This document shows positions 20,901-32,050 of a stretch of DNA of 64,000 bases, one piece after another. The stretch's first letter is position 1; every line of letters starts with the position of its first letter. A model generated the notes under the pieces. The model was given only the letters and a program-made list of their open reading frames with translations, did not search any database and was not told the origin of the DNA. The DNA is from Symbiodinium natans (lineage: Eukaryota > Sar > Dinophyceae > Suessiales > Symbiodiniaceae), in assembly GCA_905221605.1 (NCBI GenBank), contig CAJNDS010001957.1, forward strand, positions 320,438 through 384,437, given 5' to 3'. The translations under genes were made by a program, and so were the position numbers.

Positions 20901-21046
20901 CGGGGGGGGGGGGGGGGTTGGGCGGGGGGGGTTGGGCGGGGGGGGGTTGGGCGGGGGGGGTTGGGGGGGGGGGTGGGGGGGGGGGGTTGGGGGGGGGGGT
21001 GGGTTGGGGGGGGGGTGGGTTGGGGGGGGGGGGGTTGGGGGGGGGG
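20901..21046. repeat. G-rich simple repeat (GGGGGGGTTGGGC-like), quadruplex-prone
   Basis: There are about 145 nt of nearly pure G with regular TT, C or T interruptions on the plus strand. Many runs of three or more G separated by one or two bases could form stacked G-quadruplexes. The assembled length is unreliable because homopolymers are prone to sequencing error. Confidence 0.85.
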
Positions 21047-23780
21047 CAGAAGTTGAGATGAGAGTAAGGGCGACAGTGAAAAAGAAAAAGTTGTCATGGC
21101 ACTGACTGGAACCTCCCTTGACCAGGTCTATTTCATTCTGGGCAACCGTGACATCATGAAGCTACGTGACGCGCCCAGGTGGTCTCTGGGGATCTTTTGT
21201 TTTGCCCCTCTTGCGCACGGAAAAATCGGTGTTGGGTGGTAGTGGCTGGTGACACGAACAGGAGCTTAAAGTTCTTAAGCTTAGCAACAGGCTTACACAT
21301 TGCCAAGCAAATTATCGAGAGCCGCATTCGCGCTCGATGCAGGCTTGCGGGGATGCAGGTACTTTGATCGAAGAGGTCTTTGCTATTGTTTGCTTATTCA
21401 GATGAGTCAAGACCTGAAAGAACTCCGAATCGGGAGCCGTGTTTTGACCTGGCCTCAAAAGCGTATTTCTGTGGAAGCCCTTGAGCACTTTAAACTCTTT
21501 GACATAAGTCGCCCCTCAACCCCCAGAAACAACACGATTCTTTATCATAGTAATACATAATCATCATCACAATAGCAAAAAATAAGAACAATAATCATAA
21601 ACATAATAATGATAACAATATTCACACCTTTGAAATCGGCATCTAAAGTCGGAGCTTAACTTTGACAGATCAGAAGTTGACAGAACAGAAGCCATTAAAC
21701 CAGGCCGTTTGACGAAGTTACTCTCTTTCAGTGCTTATTTGTACCCATCCTATTTCTACATATATATATACACACATATACAATAATTGAACGGTGGAAG
21801 CCCGAAGTTGCGCCCCAGTGTTTGGCGAGAAAAGCACATCACACCCATGTTTTAGTTTGAAGGAACAGAGAGCTTAACGGGCCTTTTGGGTTGAATCATA
21901 TATGCCCTCAACCTTTTTATGGAAAGCATGGCCAAAGGGATCATCGGAGCTGTCTTCTAAGCCGTGGGCCGACACAAGTTTCATTGATTTCCTTGGCAGC
22001 CCAAAGCTTGAAATTTAACCGAGTAGGCTGAACACATTGACGGGGGTTTCAGCTTTTGAAGCAACATTTCCAGATCAGGGACCTAGCCATCGCTGGCAAA
22101 ACGGCCGCCCTGTGCTGGAGCTACGAGGTTAGTATTTAACCCCGGGGAGACAGAACAGATGGGACGGCGGGAGCTGATAGGTTGAGCTCTCAAGTTAGCA
22201 GAAGATTCATCACTTCAGGCAGCCATCCCCAATGCGTTCTTGCATGTTGCTCAGGCTTCATGGCTGAGCTCCAAGAGGTGGAGGCCAAAGCCATAACCAT
22301 ACCTGACAGAATTAGCCTAGCTTGTCACAGATTTCACAGCAGCATCACCATCTACCACCGAATGGCTCCACATGGCACTAGGTGTTATGCCATGTTGTCG
22401 ACATCTCAGGCATGTATTCGCTTAAAAATTGAACGCGCTTGGACGCTTGTACCCGTACAATAGGCTGGGCGGATGCTAGTTCCTGCAGGCTATTGTCATG
22501 AGTCTGCCAGGTATGCCAGGTATGTTGGAGGGCGCAACTTAGAACGGCGAAGTTCTCTTGACATGTCTTTATTCCCAGTCCTCTGCTGCAAAGACTTCGC
22601 CACATGCCCAGTCATCTCTAAGCTGCGCTTCCAGGAGCCTGGAAGTGTGTGGGTGCCTACGTGGGACAGGCCACCTGTGACTTGAGTTTGTTCTGCCGTG
22701 CAAAGAGCGCAAAGAGCCACCTCTGCAAAGAAAGCTGCTGGTGCGTTGCAGCGCGGACATGTGAGTGCGCATGAGATCATGACAGGAAAGCCGCGTCCTT
22801 TGAAGAGTTCCTGGAGGCTTGTTTAACTTTTAGGGTTTAGGGTCTGCAGCCCGAGTTGCATTCTCAGTTACCTTGTAGACTCTCGCGACTTTGTGCCAGC
22901 AGTCAGGAGATAGTTGTGTTCCGAGTGATCTGTGCACCAAGCCTTGGAATCCTGGAATGAGCGCAATAGGCATTCTCAGACTCTTACGCGTTGTCATGTA
23001 GGATCACAGGCAAGTGTCTCGATGCCCATGATTCAGCTCATGAGCTCCGACTGGCTGCTGCATAACGGGGGTATGTACGCAGAACCTCTTGCGAGCCTCT
23101 TGGCTATAGATTGCTGTTCTGTACTTGCACAGGACAGGAAAGGCGAGAACATCCGGCGGGACTTGATTGGCAAACTGCTGCTCGGCTGCATTTGCTGCAC
23201 TCTTGGTGCATGACATGGCCTGAAGTGATTTGTTCAGAGTGGATGTGTGTGCTTTCTCCGGGTAACTAGTGCAAGGGTTCTGAAGGCCCTCGTCTGCTGC
23301 TCATAGGATTCCCATTGTGTACTCAAGGTATCTGAGGGTGCTGTGTAGCATCCTCGGTTTTTTACATAACAAGAAATCTGCTACAATGTCATATAGATTT
23401 CGAACCCTTCTGCGCCCAGCCCGCCCAACGTCCAAGAATTCTCGCGGTCTGCATGCCTTGGAAACACGAGAACCCAACCCCCAAGGAATGTTTGGGAACA
23501 TGCCCACAGATATCCCCAATGTTGACAGAAATGCCCACAGATATCCCCAATGTTGACAGCCGCCCGTCTGAGGAAGTGGCTTCTCCACTGCACAATGGGC
23601 TGCCAGGCCGGGCATGCAGTTCTGCCTTGTCAACACCAGGTTTGAATTGGCATGGTGGTTGAACATGCCCCACCCTCGCAATTTTGCCACACTGTTTCGG
23701 ACCGGCCTCTTCATGTCGGCGAGCTTTTGGCAGCCAGGGCCGCTAGACAAGCCAGGTTCAGACGCCACAGGTGATCAGCA
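21047..23780. other. Spacer upstream of channel gene 2, no gene assigned
   Basis: It contains an AT-rich ATAATCAT-type degenerate simple repeat (about 21535-21625), an AT dinucleotide run (about 21758-21782), a short TTTAGGG-like patch (22828-22845) and a 31-bp repeat (23500-23559). No coding segment is recognised. Confidence 0.4.
23500..23559. repeat. 31-bp tandem repeat, two copies
   Basis: ATGCCCACAGATATCCCCAA followed by TGTTGACAG occurs at 23500 and again at 23531, identical over 29 bases. It lies about 220 bp 5' of the channel gene 2 ATG. Confidence 0.8.
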
Positions 23781-26700
23781 ATGCAGCGTGCGGCGACCTC
23801 GGGCAGCGGAGGCCCAGATGATGGCTTCGACCTCGACATCAAGACGGAGTGGGACAGGGAAATCAGTTGCTCAAGCAACGCAAGTGTCCTGACTTTCACC
23901 AACAGAGGTGAGATCAGAGAAGGTGCTGCAGGGGATGAAACGACCCCGAAGAAAAATTCCAAGGGCATCGCCACAGGTTTTTTCAAACGCTCAGAGACAG
24001 ATGCAGATTCTTTGACGCTCACGAACAAGATTGCGGCGCAGTCTGGGCGTTCTGCAACGCTGGCCATGACTATCTTGCAGGCGTTTTCGCGCAAGATCCT
24101 CCGAAACAAGATGTTTGCGCACTTCATGGTTTGCGTTGTGATTCTCGATGCATTCTTGACAGCATCAGATATTGACTTCAGAGCACGTGGTGAGGCGACT
24201 CCGACATCTGTACTGGGTCTTTCGACTATGTGTTTATGCCTTTACGTGGTTGAGCTCCTCTTTCAAGTCTTTGCACGAGGCAGGGTGCTCCTCGCAAACG
24301 TTCGCAGTCTTCTTACTGGTGAGGATGGAGAGCACATCTTTCTTAATCGTATAGGCGACATCTTTTTATTGTAGTCAGCCTCGAAGTAGTGGCTTGCTCT
24401 GAATCTGGTTACTGGTTCTGAGGCATCCCCAAGCAGGAGCGTCGGGGAAAAATGTGAAATGACAAAACCCGAGCCGTGCAAATGTCTGTTGGGGTTATTG
24501 CACGGGTGTATGATTGTATGCTCCGTAGGTTAGTAGCCAACATATCCTTTGACGTATCTGTCCTGAGGCCGCCGATTGCTTCGCGATTGGTTGGCTTGGA
24601 TGGATCTGATAATCATTTTCTCGGGCTGTGTGGACTTGCTGGTGAGCGCCTTCGTGAGAGTTGAGTTCCTTTCAAAAATCGGCGCCATGCGCGTGCTGCG
24701 CCTGGTGCGCATCGTGCGACTGCTGCAACTTCTGCGGCGAAATCGATCTTTGAAAGAGCTGCAAAAGCTTGTGAACATGTTGGCCACCTGTTTCAAGACT
24801 TTGATATGGTCCTTCGTGTTTCTTTGTCTCGTAATGACGGGGTGGGCCATGCTCATCGTGGAGATCATCCACCCGTACGTGCTACAGCTTCACCAAGATG
24901 TACGCCTCTTCATGGATTGTGAGCAGTGCTTGCGGGCCACATCGACGGTGATGCAAGCAAATTTGCTCTTGTTCAAGACTGTCATTGCTGGGGACAGTTG
25001 GGGCCAGATAGCTGTACCGATCATTGAGGCTCATCCGGAGACGTCGATAATTTTTGTTGGCTCGCTGCTGACGCTGGTGTTCGGCGTGCTCAATCTCATC
25101 GTGGCTGCAAGGAGCCTAGTTCAATGCGTTGCCTTGCGGTCCACAACTGGTTCTATCAAGAAGTGCGATGGTTATAATCCGTTTTGTGTTTGCTCAGGTG
25201 GTTGTGGATACCTTTGCCGAAGCTCGCGAGAATGACGTTGTCAACCTGGCCCAAGAGCTTGAGTTCAATATTGAAGATGATCAGAAAATTCTGCGGGAAA
25301 TATTCCACCGAATCGATCAAGATAAGGACAGGCTTCCCTGCTGCATGGAAGGGCAAGAGAACTCCACAAACGTGCCCAGTAACCTGCAACAGTCCCTTGA
25401 GACAAAAGTAGCGTGTTTGAGGCGTTTTTAAGGCTGGCAGAGATTGTGCTTGGACAAACGCGAGTGTCAGAGTCAATACAGCAGCCTTCACCTGCTTTGG
25501 GTTTTGCATTTGTTTCTGGTTTTCTCGGTAAGCCGCTTCAAGACGATGATGAGAATTCCAGACGTAGCAGCGCCCTCATCTTGATTAAGGAAAAGCCTTG
25601 AGCAAAGTTTCACAGGTTAAGCCCACAAAGATCCTGAACTAGATTGGCAGTTTCTGTGTGCAGTTCAAAGGTAAGGTAGATGCACCATCGAGTCAACGCG
25701 GAGACCTCAGGAAGCTGAACTCTGGACAAGACTGAGTTCTACTTTGTATCTTCCGAGCAAACGCTCATTGTATCGATGTACGTTTGCTCGCATGCAAGCG
25801 TTCAGACGCCAAAGCCAAATTGTCCTGAAAGCTTCCGGAAAAATTTCTCAAAAGATGACTCACAAAATGACACACACTCTCCCCCTCCCTCCCTCCCTCT
25901 CTTTCTTATAGGTTCGACCGTTCGCAGTTAAAGCCCCTGAGCCACGGAAGCCTCCGCAAGTGCGCAGGACGGTGAATTGACGCTTGACGAGCTTCTTGAT
26001 GGTGCACACCACGACTCGGAGTTTCAAAGCCGGCTGAAAGTCATGGACATTGATGAGGCTGACACGATGAAGTCTAGAGGGGGCCCCAGGGCAGAATGAC
26101 CCCCTTTTTTTGGGTGAGTCCATTGTATGTTAGAGTTAGAACTTCCAGTTTGTGGTGCTTTGTGTCACTTGGGTTGCCCACGCAGACTTGGGACTTGGAT
26201 GTTGCCATAGGAGATAGCAAGACATGCAGTGTACAAGGCCTGCCTTTCTTTGGGTCTTCTCTGGAAGGTCGGCATTGCTCACAATTGAATGTACAAGAAA
26301 AATGGAGTCGATTCTTCATGTTTTTTCTTGTTCTGCACACAGCTCAGACTCAAGGAAGTTCGACTCTCAGCTTGTGAGAACACTTTGAAGGCATGACTCA
26401 CCCGAGAATGCTGAATGCTGAGAACGCCAAGAAGCGCCAGTAGAGAGAAGTCACAGATCCTTTCTGGAAGGTCGACCTGCAGCAACTGTTCGAGATGATC
26501 GATGCAGATGGATCAGGTTCCATTGCCGTTGAGGAGTTCATCGTCCCTTTGAGCCGCCACTTAGCAGCCTAGAGAACCTGGAGCATGACTCTTGGAAACG
26601 GGGTAGGGTTTGGGGTTGCGGCCCGGCGAGATCGAGAATGTCTTACTTCTGAGTACCCAGCTCTACCTTGAACCAGGTTGGGTGCATGATTCCAAGACGG

Positions 26701-28855
26701 CACCGCGATTCATCAAATACAATCTCCTGCGAGCGATGACTCAGCAGGACGGAGGTGCATGCAGGCTCTGATGTTTCGGATGGTTCATCTATATCCCCCT
26801 TGGGAATCATTTTTTGTTCATATAAACCCAAGAGGATCTTAACAATATCATTTTTGATAAGGTTCTAAGTGGGGTATAGTTTCGGATGGTTCATCAGATA
26901 TAAGCGAATTTGTGCTGTTGCTACAGAGCCCGTGATCACGCAACCAAACGGTCCTCAGGTCATTTAAAAAGTATTCCCCGAAAGCTTTCCGCAGGGTTTT
27001 CAACGGAGTTGCGGTCGTGTCTCCTCTTTTGTTTCTTTCTTTGTTTCTTTCTTTCCTGCATTTGAGCACGTCTCAATGAAACGCCACGACGAATGTTTCG
27101 GGGTCGCTGCAATGTGGCGGCGCCGAAACCCAGACACGCTTTGCCTTCGTGCGGTTTCTTGGTAGACACTTTTTCCCTTTGTAGAACGTGCGAAAACCTC
27201 GCAAGTTCCTTTGGATAAATGCATGTGCAAATCGTGGAACGTGCGAATGCTGCGTAAACATCGCACATGGTCAATTGGAAGCGATTTCCCTCCGTGTAAT
27301 GTGCGCAAGCCTCGCAAATTCCTTGGTGGAAAGCTTGTCTGGAGCATGCCAAAACCTCTCAAACTACTTGTGGAAACTGAGCAAAAACCGCGCAAATAGA
27401 ACAGTTTTCCGTTCGTGGATTGTCAATTGTTGTTCTCCGTGTTCTTTTCCAGGGCAGACCCTTGACGCTCTTTTGCTTCCATATTCGGAAAACATACCCA
27501 TTTCCCCGAAAGCATTGCATACGATTTTTCAGCGGAGTTGAGCCTTCCTTTCCGCTCCCCATGTCTTCCTTTCAATTCGAGTCTTCCTCTCCATGTCTTG
27601 GTCTTAAATTCGAGTTACTTCCTTAGTGGCTTTTCAAGATGAAGCCAACGCATACTGTAACTCTATATATGTATATATATACAAGTCTATATATATATAC
27701 ATATCATATGTACCCATTCTACGCACGTACATATTGTACACTTCTTTGTAAGTGGTGGTTGATTTCATCTGAAATGCTTTGTTTCAACGCTTCGGGGGCA
27801 CCCGCTGTCTGGTGTTGATCTCTCAGTCTTTGTGAGCTAAGGACGCAATAGTTGTATCCTCTAGCCATCGCCAGTCCCTGAAGGAGGAGTTGCTCCGATT
27901 CTCGGCTCAGAACTTCAACTCCATTTTCGAAAGAGTGGACCGCATCTTCATCATCCTCCGCGATCTGAGCACGGCGAGTGGGACAAGCGGGCAGAAGACC
28001 GCAATTAAATCCACAGCATCAGCCAGCGATGGTCCAAAGAAAGTACTGGTCAGAACCCCAACTTTTTTCAGAGCATTGGCCAGTGAGGGTACCTGTTCTT
28101 TGCAGTCATCATCAAGTTGCACCCTGGAACGAAGCCGAGGCCTTTGAGCCAGAAGTGCGGCAGAAGGCGAGCAAGTCCAGCGGAGACGAGGTCAGCAGTC
28201 GGGGGCCGGCATTTTTAGTCAAGAAACGGTTCCTGCAGAGAGGCAGACAGGAGCCGGATTTTAGGGTTAGGTTTTAGGGGCTGTAAGGTTCGATTTCCGC
28301 GCAAAGAGATGTTGAACAACTGTCATGTGTTGCTGTGTGGCCTTATTTGCACTACTGCCCTGTGCTTGCACATCTTGGTCGCTTGCAGCAAACCCATCGT
28401 GCAGCATGTTGATTGTAATCCTGACTCCAACATAGCCGCCATTTTCGATGTTGTTCAACTTTCAGGATGTCTGCCACGATGCCCATTGCTTGGAGCAGCC
28501 GCATCCATCAAGCCTCATCCCGCAGCTGGACAGCCTCAAAGGCGACGTCGACTTGGCTTTAGAGGCGGCGTGGTTGACGAGCCTGGAAGCACAGAGCCCC
28601 AGACAAGTGATTGCTACCCACTTGTATTAGCGCGTGTTGAAGCTGAACGCTTAGCATTGTAGATTAATCTAGGATGGGGCAGTCGTGTCTTCTTAGCTCG
28701 TTTCAACGAGGTTGAAAAGGACGTTCAAATAATACACCGTGCAGGCAGCTCTCCAGGTCTTGGATAACTGCTTCCGAGAGGCTGCTGTCGGCTTGAAGCA
28801 GTCCCAGTCAGTCGTGCAAAGCCAGTTGAAACAACTCACAGTGTCGGCGACTGGT
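23781..28855 (+). CDS. Single-domain voltage-gated cation channel with paired EF-hands, copy 2
   Basis: The exons are 23781-24279, 24568-25106, 25198-25326, 25968-26057, 26471-26555, 26677-26747, 27884-28042, 28466-28564 and 28745 to about 28855. The layout equals copy 1: S1 (HFMVCVVILDAFLTASDID), S2, S3 (DWLAWMDLIIIFSG), S4 (RVLRLVRIVRLLQLLRRNR), S5, the filter FKTVIAGDSWG, S6 (VFGVLNLIVA), EF loops DQDKDGELTLDE and DADGSGSIAVEE, WVHDSKTAPRFIKYNL, then EELLRFSAQNF, PQLDSLKGDVDLALE and AALQVLDNCFREA. The channel core is strongly conserved between the copies while the N-terminus and tail have diverged, which suggests purifying selection on both. The donors are GC, GC, GA, GC, GC, GA, then GT. 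The final exon limit and stop are not established. Confidence 0.85.
25327..25967 (+). other. Intron inside the first EF-hand loop of channel gene 2
   Basis: The exon stops after D-Q-D-K (GATAAG) with donor GACAGG, and resumes at GACGGTGAATTG after GCGCAG. The intron thus splits the Ca2+-binding loop. Copy 1 has no intron here but has one five codons upstream. A CCCT/CT-rich tract (25876-25912) lies near its 3' end. Confidence 0.7.
26748..27883 (+). other. Large intron of channel gene 2
   Basis: It starts with GACGGAGG after CAG and ends GAAG before GAGGAGTTG. Copy 1 has an intron at the same codon with a GT donor. Content includes repeated CGCAAGT/CTCGCAA fragments (27180-27400) and an AT palindrome (27658-27710). 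Confidence 0.6.
27658..27710. repeat. AT-rich inverted repeat / (TA)n
   Basis: ATATGTATATATATA and TATATATATACATAT lie as inverted arms around ACAAGTC, so the intron RNA or DNA could form a hairpin. It may be simple (TA)n drift. Confidence 0.7.
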
Positions 28856-30744
28856 GATTCTGGGGACCATCTTGTGCACCACTCTGATGCCCTTCCGACA
28901 GCAAAGCGAGTGCCTGGCGCTGGCGATGCCACAGAGCAGCGGCAAGTTCACAAAGCTGGCCGTGATCAATCTGAAATCGCATGCACCTTGGCCAGGTCTG
29001 AGCTTGAGCGGGCAGTAACAGCAGGAGCATCCCAAAAGCAGCCTGTGCAGCTCCTTGTGCAACCCAGGCTCGGGACACTTGCTGCGAACTGGCGCCAATG
29101 TTTCACCAAATGCAGAGATACAGAAAGTGCCACATGGACAGCGGACTGCTGACTGCTAGCGCGAAGACGGCATTGGAAGAGTGTGGAACTCGTCGGACCA
29201 TCGGGCACTGCGAAGAATCCCACACCCTGACGCGGAAATAGCGCAGAAGGTTGTCAAGCATGGATTACGCCGGGGCAACTTAGAGAGTTGCTCGTGGCAG
29301 CCGGATTGCCGCATTTTTAAGTGATTCCAAAGAATTTTTCGGGCGCGCCCAGGAAACTGGCGTGAACTTGGATGCATCCGTCCAATGCCTACGTGTTTGA
29401 ACCTTGTTTCAAGGAGTTTGCAGCTTGAGGAGCCGAAAGTCTCCCTCAGCTGGATTGCAAATTCCAAACCTTCCACGCATGGTTTGACAGGAAATGAGAG
29501 ACGGGCGGTGTAGGCAGTGAGCATTCACCCTCATGCACAACCTTGCAATCTGTTTAGTTTCTTCTGCCTTGGCATTTATCGAGCAGTACAGGGTGAATCA
29601 ATCCCTTCTCAAGCACAAGCAGGACACCACATTCAGCACTCGCAAGAGCGAGCTTGCTCTCCTCCGGGGACGTGCATCCGACCAGGACGTTCTGGAGAGC
29701 ACCTTGGCAGCATTTGGGTCATGGGAGGGAATGGCCGTCGAGCGATGCCAAGTCCCCCAGCCAGCATCCCTACCACATCCCTTTAGGTTTTTAAAGCTAT
29801 ATACTGGTTGACCCTGAGATGAGGCTATTGCAGCTCGGTGGATCCTCGCAGTCGCTTGACGCAAGTACGCATAGGCACTTTCCATTTCGGTGTCTAAGTG
29901 ATGGAGGGGAAAAGTAGACCTTGCCTTCGATAGCCAGTTGGGCATGCTGCCACCCAAAGACCGATTCGTAGAGGCGCCCTAAGAAAACCTGGCTTTGCAT
30001 CCAGGGCATGGGCTACTGCCCTTGCACAAATTATCTGTTCCTGTCCCTCGCGTTGCGTCACAAGCTGGGCAGTTGCTGACTTGGTTTCTTCTTTTGCTCT
30101 ACCTGCCTGCTGACTCCTGCTGACTTTGGTGCTGTCGAGGTTCAGACCCTTGGATGTTCGAGTTCATCTCTCTGGGTCAGATAGGCCTGGTGCGGACCAA
30201 CAACATAGCCGAGCAACCTTAGCACAGCTGCTGGCCAAGTCTGCCGAAATGTCGATTGCAAAAGGGCGTTGGCTTCGTTGATGGGACGCTGCAGATGGAT
30301 GGCGCACGTTTTGCGCAGTACGGAGGTTTAGGGTAGTGTGGGCCAGTTGACGCAGAATTCTTGGTTGGAGGGTGTTGTGCAGGTTTTGGCTGGGATATGC
30401 TGGTATGATTGAGCAAGCTTAAAGTCTTGACACTCGCTCGTGCACCAAGTCTGGACAGGCATCTCGACATGCAAAGTGTTCACAGCGTTCCATGTGCGAA
30501 CGAAGATGCTGTAGCATGATGGAGGAAAGCTGGCCGCAGGGCTCATACAGAGTTTTGGGGAAGGCACTGCTGGCATACGCGAAAGCCCGAACGTAGTTGG
30601 CACTTGACTTCCCCACTGGCTGGGTCCTGCATGGACCCATCTTGAATCGGAGCATGGGGATGGCGATGGTCAGTCATATGCCCACAGCAGCGTAGCACCG
30701 ACTCGTTCGTGTTACCGTGCTTGTTCTTCTGGATTTGTGTTTAG
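28856..30744. other. No gene assigned downstream of channel gene 2
   Basis: Open frames on both strands lack recognisable motifs. Additional 3' exons of the channel gene or 5' exons of the phosphoesterase may lie here. Confidence 0.35.
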
Positions 30745-30822
30745 ATGGTTCTGCGGCGAGGCCTCGTCCTTGACAACACCCTCTTCGTGCACGGCGGACT
30801 GAGAGATGAGAACTTGGGTTGC
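30745..30822 (+). CDS. Calcineurin-like phosphoesterase exon (partial)
   Basis: After a TTTAG acceptor the frame reads MVLRRGLVLDNTLFVHGGLR then DENLG. V-x-D-N-T-x-F-V-H-G-G-L is the block of calcineurin-like metallophosphatases in which the His binds the metal centre. A second exon-like piece near 30942-30975 (DDVQEWVDHLN) fits the helix that usually follows. I could not find the GDxxDRG and GNHE exons upstream, so the gene is either spread over long introns or a fragment. Cellular role is unknown. This is one of only a few host-gene signals between 29 and 57 kb. Confidence 0.4.
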
Positions 30823-31420
30823 GTTCCTGGGACATCAGGCACTCCTGGCACAGGGAACACAACACAACTTGACCAGGTCGATGCAAGTCGGCTTAGTCTG
30901 CTCTAGTGCATGAACAGATGCAGTCCTCGGGCAGGTCGCTGGGATGACGTTCAAGAGTGGGTCGATCATCTAAATGCCGGAAGCTTGGTCATGAGCCCTT
31001 TGCGAAAGCTAGCGGAGCCAGGCTTGAGTTGCTTCTTGCTTCGCAGTCGTAAGGACAAGATCGGGGTGGGGGGAGGGTCGATGTTGCTTTCGCAAGAACG
31101 TGAAGTTTTTGTGTTGGGGGGCAGGGGAGGGGGGCGTCAAGCTCCCAGACTGGACGCGTGCTTGGTCCGGAACCTTTGTCCAAATAAGGCCTGGAAGGAC
31201 CAGCAGTTGGCCGAGTATACTGCCAAACCCTACTTCTACATGGACAATGGCGTCTGAGCCCTGTGATGCGAGGGCAGCTGCATCACCGACTACACTGAGA
31301 TGTGTGTAAGCATCTATGTGCTTCGTACCAGCATCGGAGATTACATGTTAAGTTGTCGCAGTACCAGCATGTCATGTTTGTCGGTCCTTGCACCAGGGCG
31401 TGTACTGGGCTGGCATTCAG

Positions 31421-31458
31421 TGCAGCAGCTGCAGCAGCAGCAGCAGTAGCAGCTGCCA
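31421..31458. repeat. Short (GCA)n tract
   Basis: Interrupted GCAGCAGCTGCAGCAGCAGC. It reads as poly-Ala or poly-Gln in some frames but lies in no supported gene. Confidence 0.7.
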
Positions 31459-31997
31459 AAGCTTTATCCAAAACAAATGTTACACGTCCCCCAAGTAACC
31501 ACCATCTCGTGGGAGTCCCTTCAAAGTCCAGTCCTAGGTACGCCGGCGAGGCGGCGAGGGCCTGATACTTTACGGCACTCCCGGCCTCTCGGAATGTTGA
31601 ATTGGATCAGGGTTCTCGGTTCTGGTAGCCGATGCCAGAAGCTTCGATTCGAAGTATTGGGCAGGCGCAAGAAGTTTAGGGCTTGGGGTTCTTCATCGTG
31701 CTCCGATGGCTAGGGGAAGGAGTGAAAGCCCGCCGCAAGAAGGGTTTCTGATTGCAGGTTGCGGGACTGGCACCCCGAACGCTAGATGTATCGGCGGTTC
31801 TCGTACCAAATGAACCAACAGGCTCGTGCCAGGTTTGTCTTGAACTTGGCAATTAGGGGTAGCTTGCCCGGGTCAACTTCAGATGTTAAACCCGAAAAAA
31901 CTTGACTTGAGGAGGGCTTTCGTCTCAGACCCGGTGCAGATTATTCCCCGGGTTTAGGAAAAAGGGTGTAGGTGCCCAAGGTGAACCGCATAGGGTT

Positions 31998-32050
31998 TTA
32001 GAGTTTAAGGGTTTGAGGGTTTCAGGGTTGAGGGTTCTATAGGGTTTAGG
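31998..32050. repeat. Degenerate TTTAGGG-like tract
   Basis: TTTAAGGGTTTGAGGGTTTC followed by AGGGTTGAGGG and TAGGGTTTAGG. It is a short version of the tract at 19555-19850. Similar patches occur at 22828, 26604, 28257 and 51709. Confidence 0.6.

Noticed and set aside
23340-23430. TTCGAACCC as a tRNA B box
   Set aside because: No A box at proper spacing and no cloverleaf on either strand.
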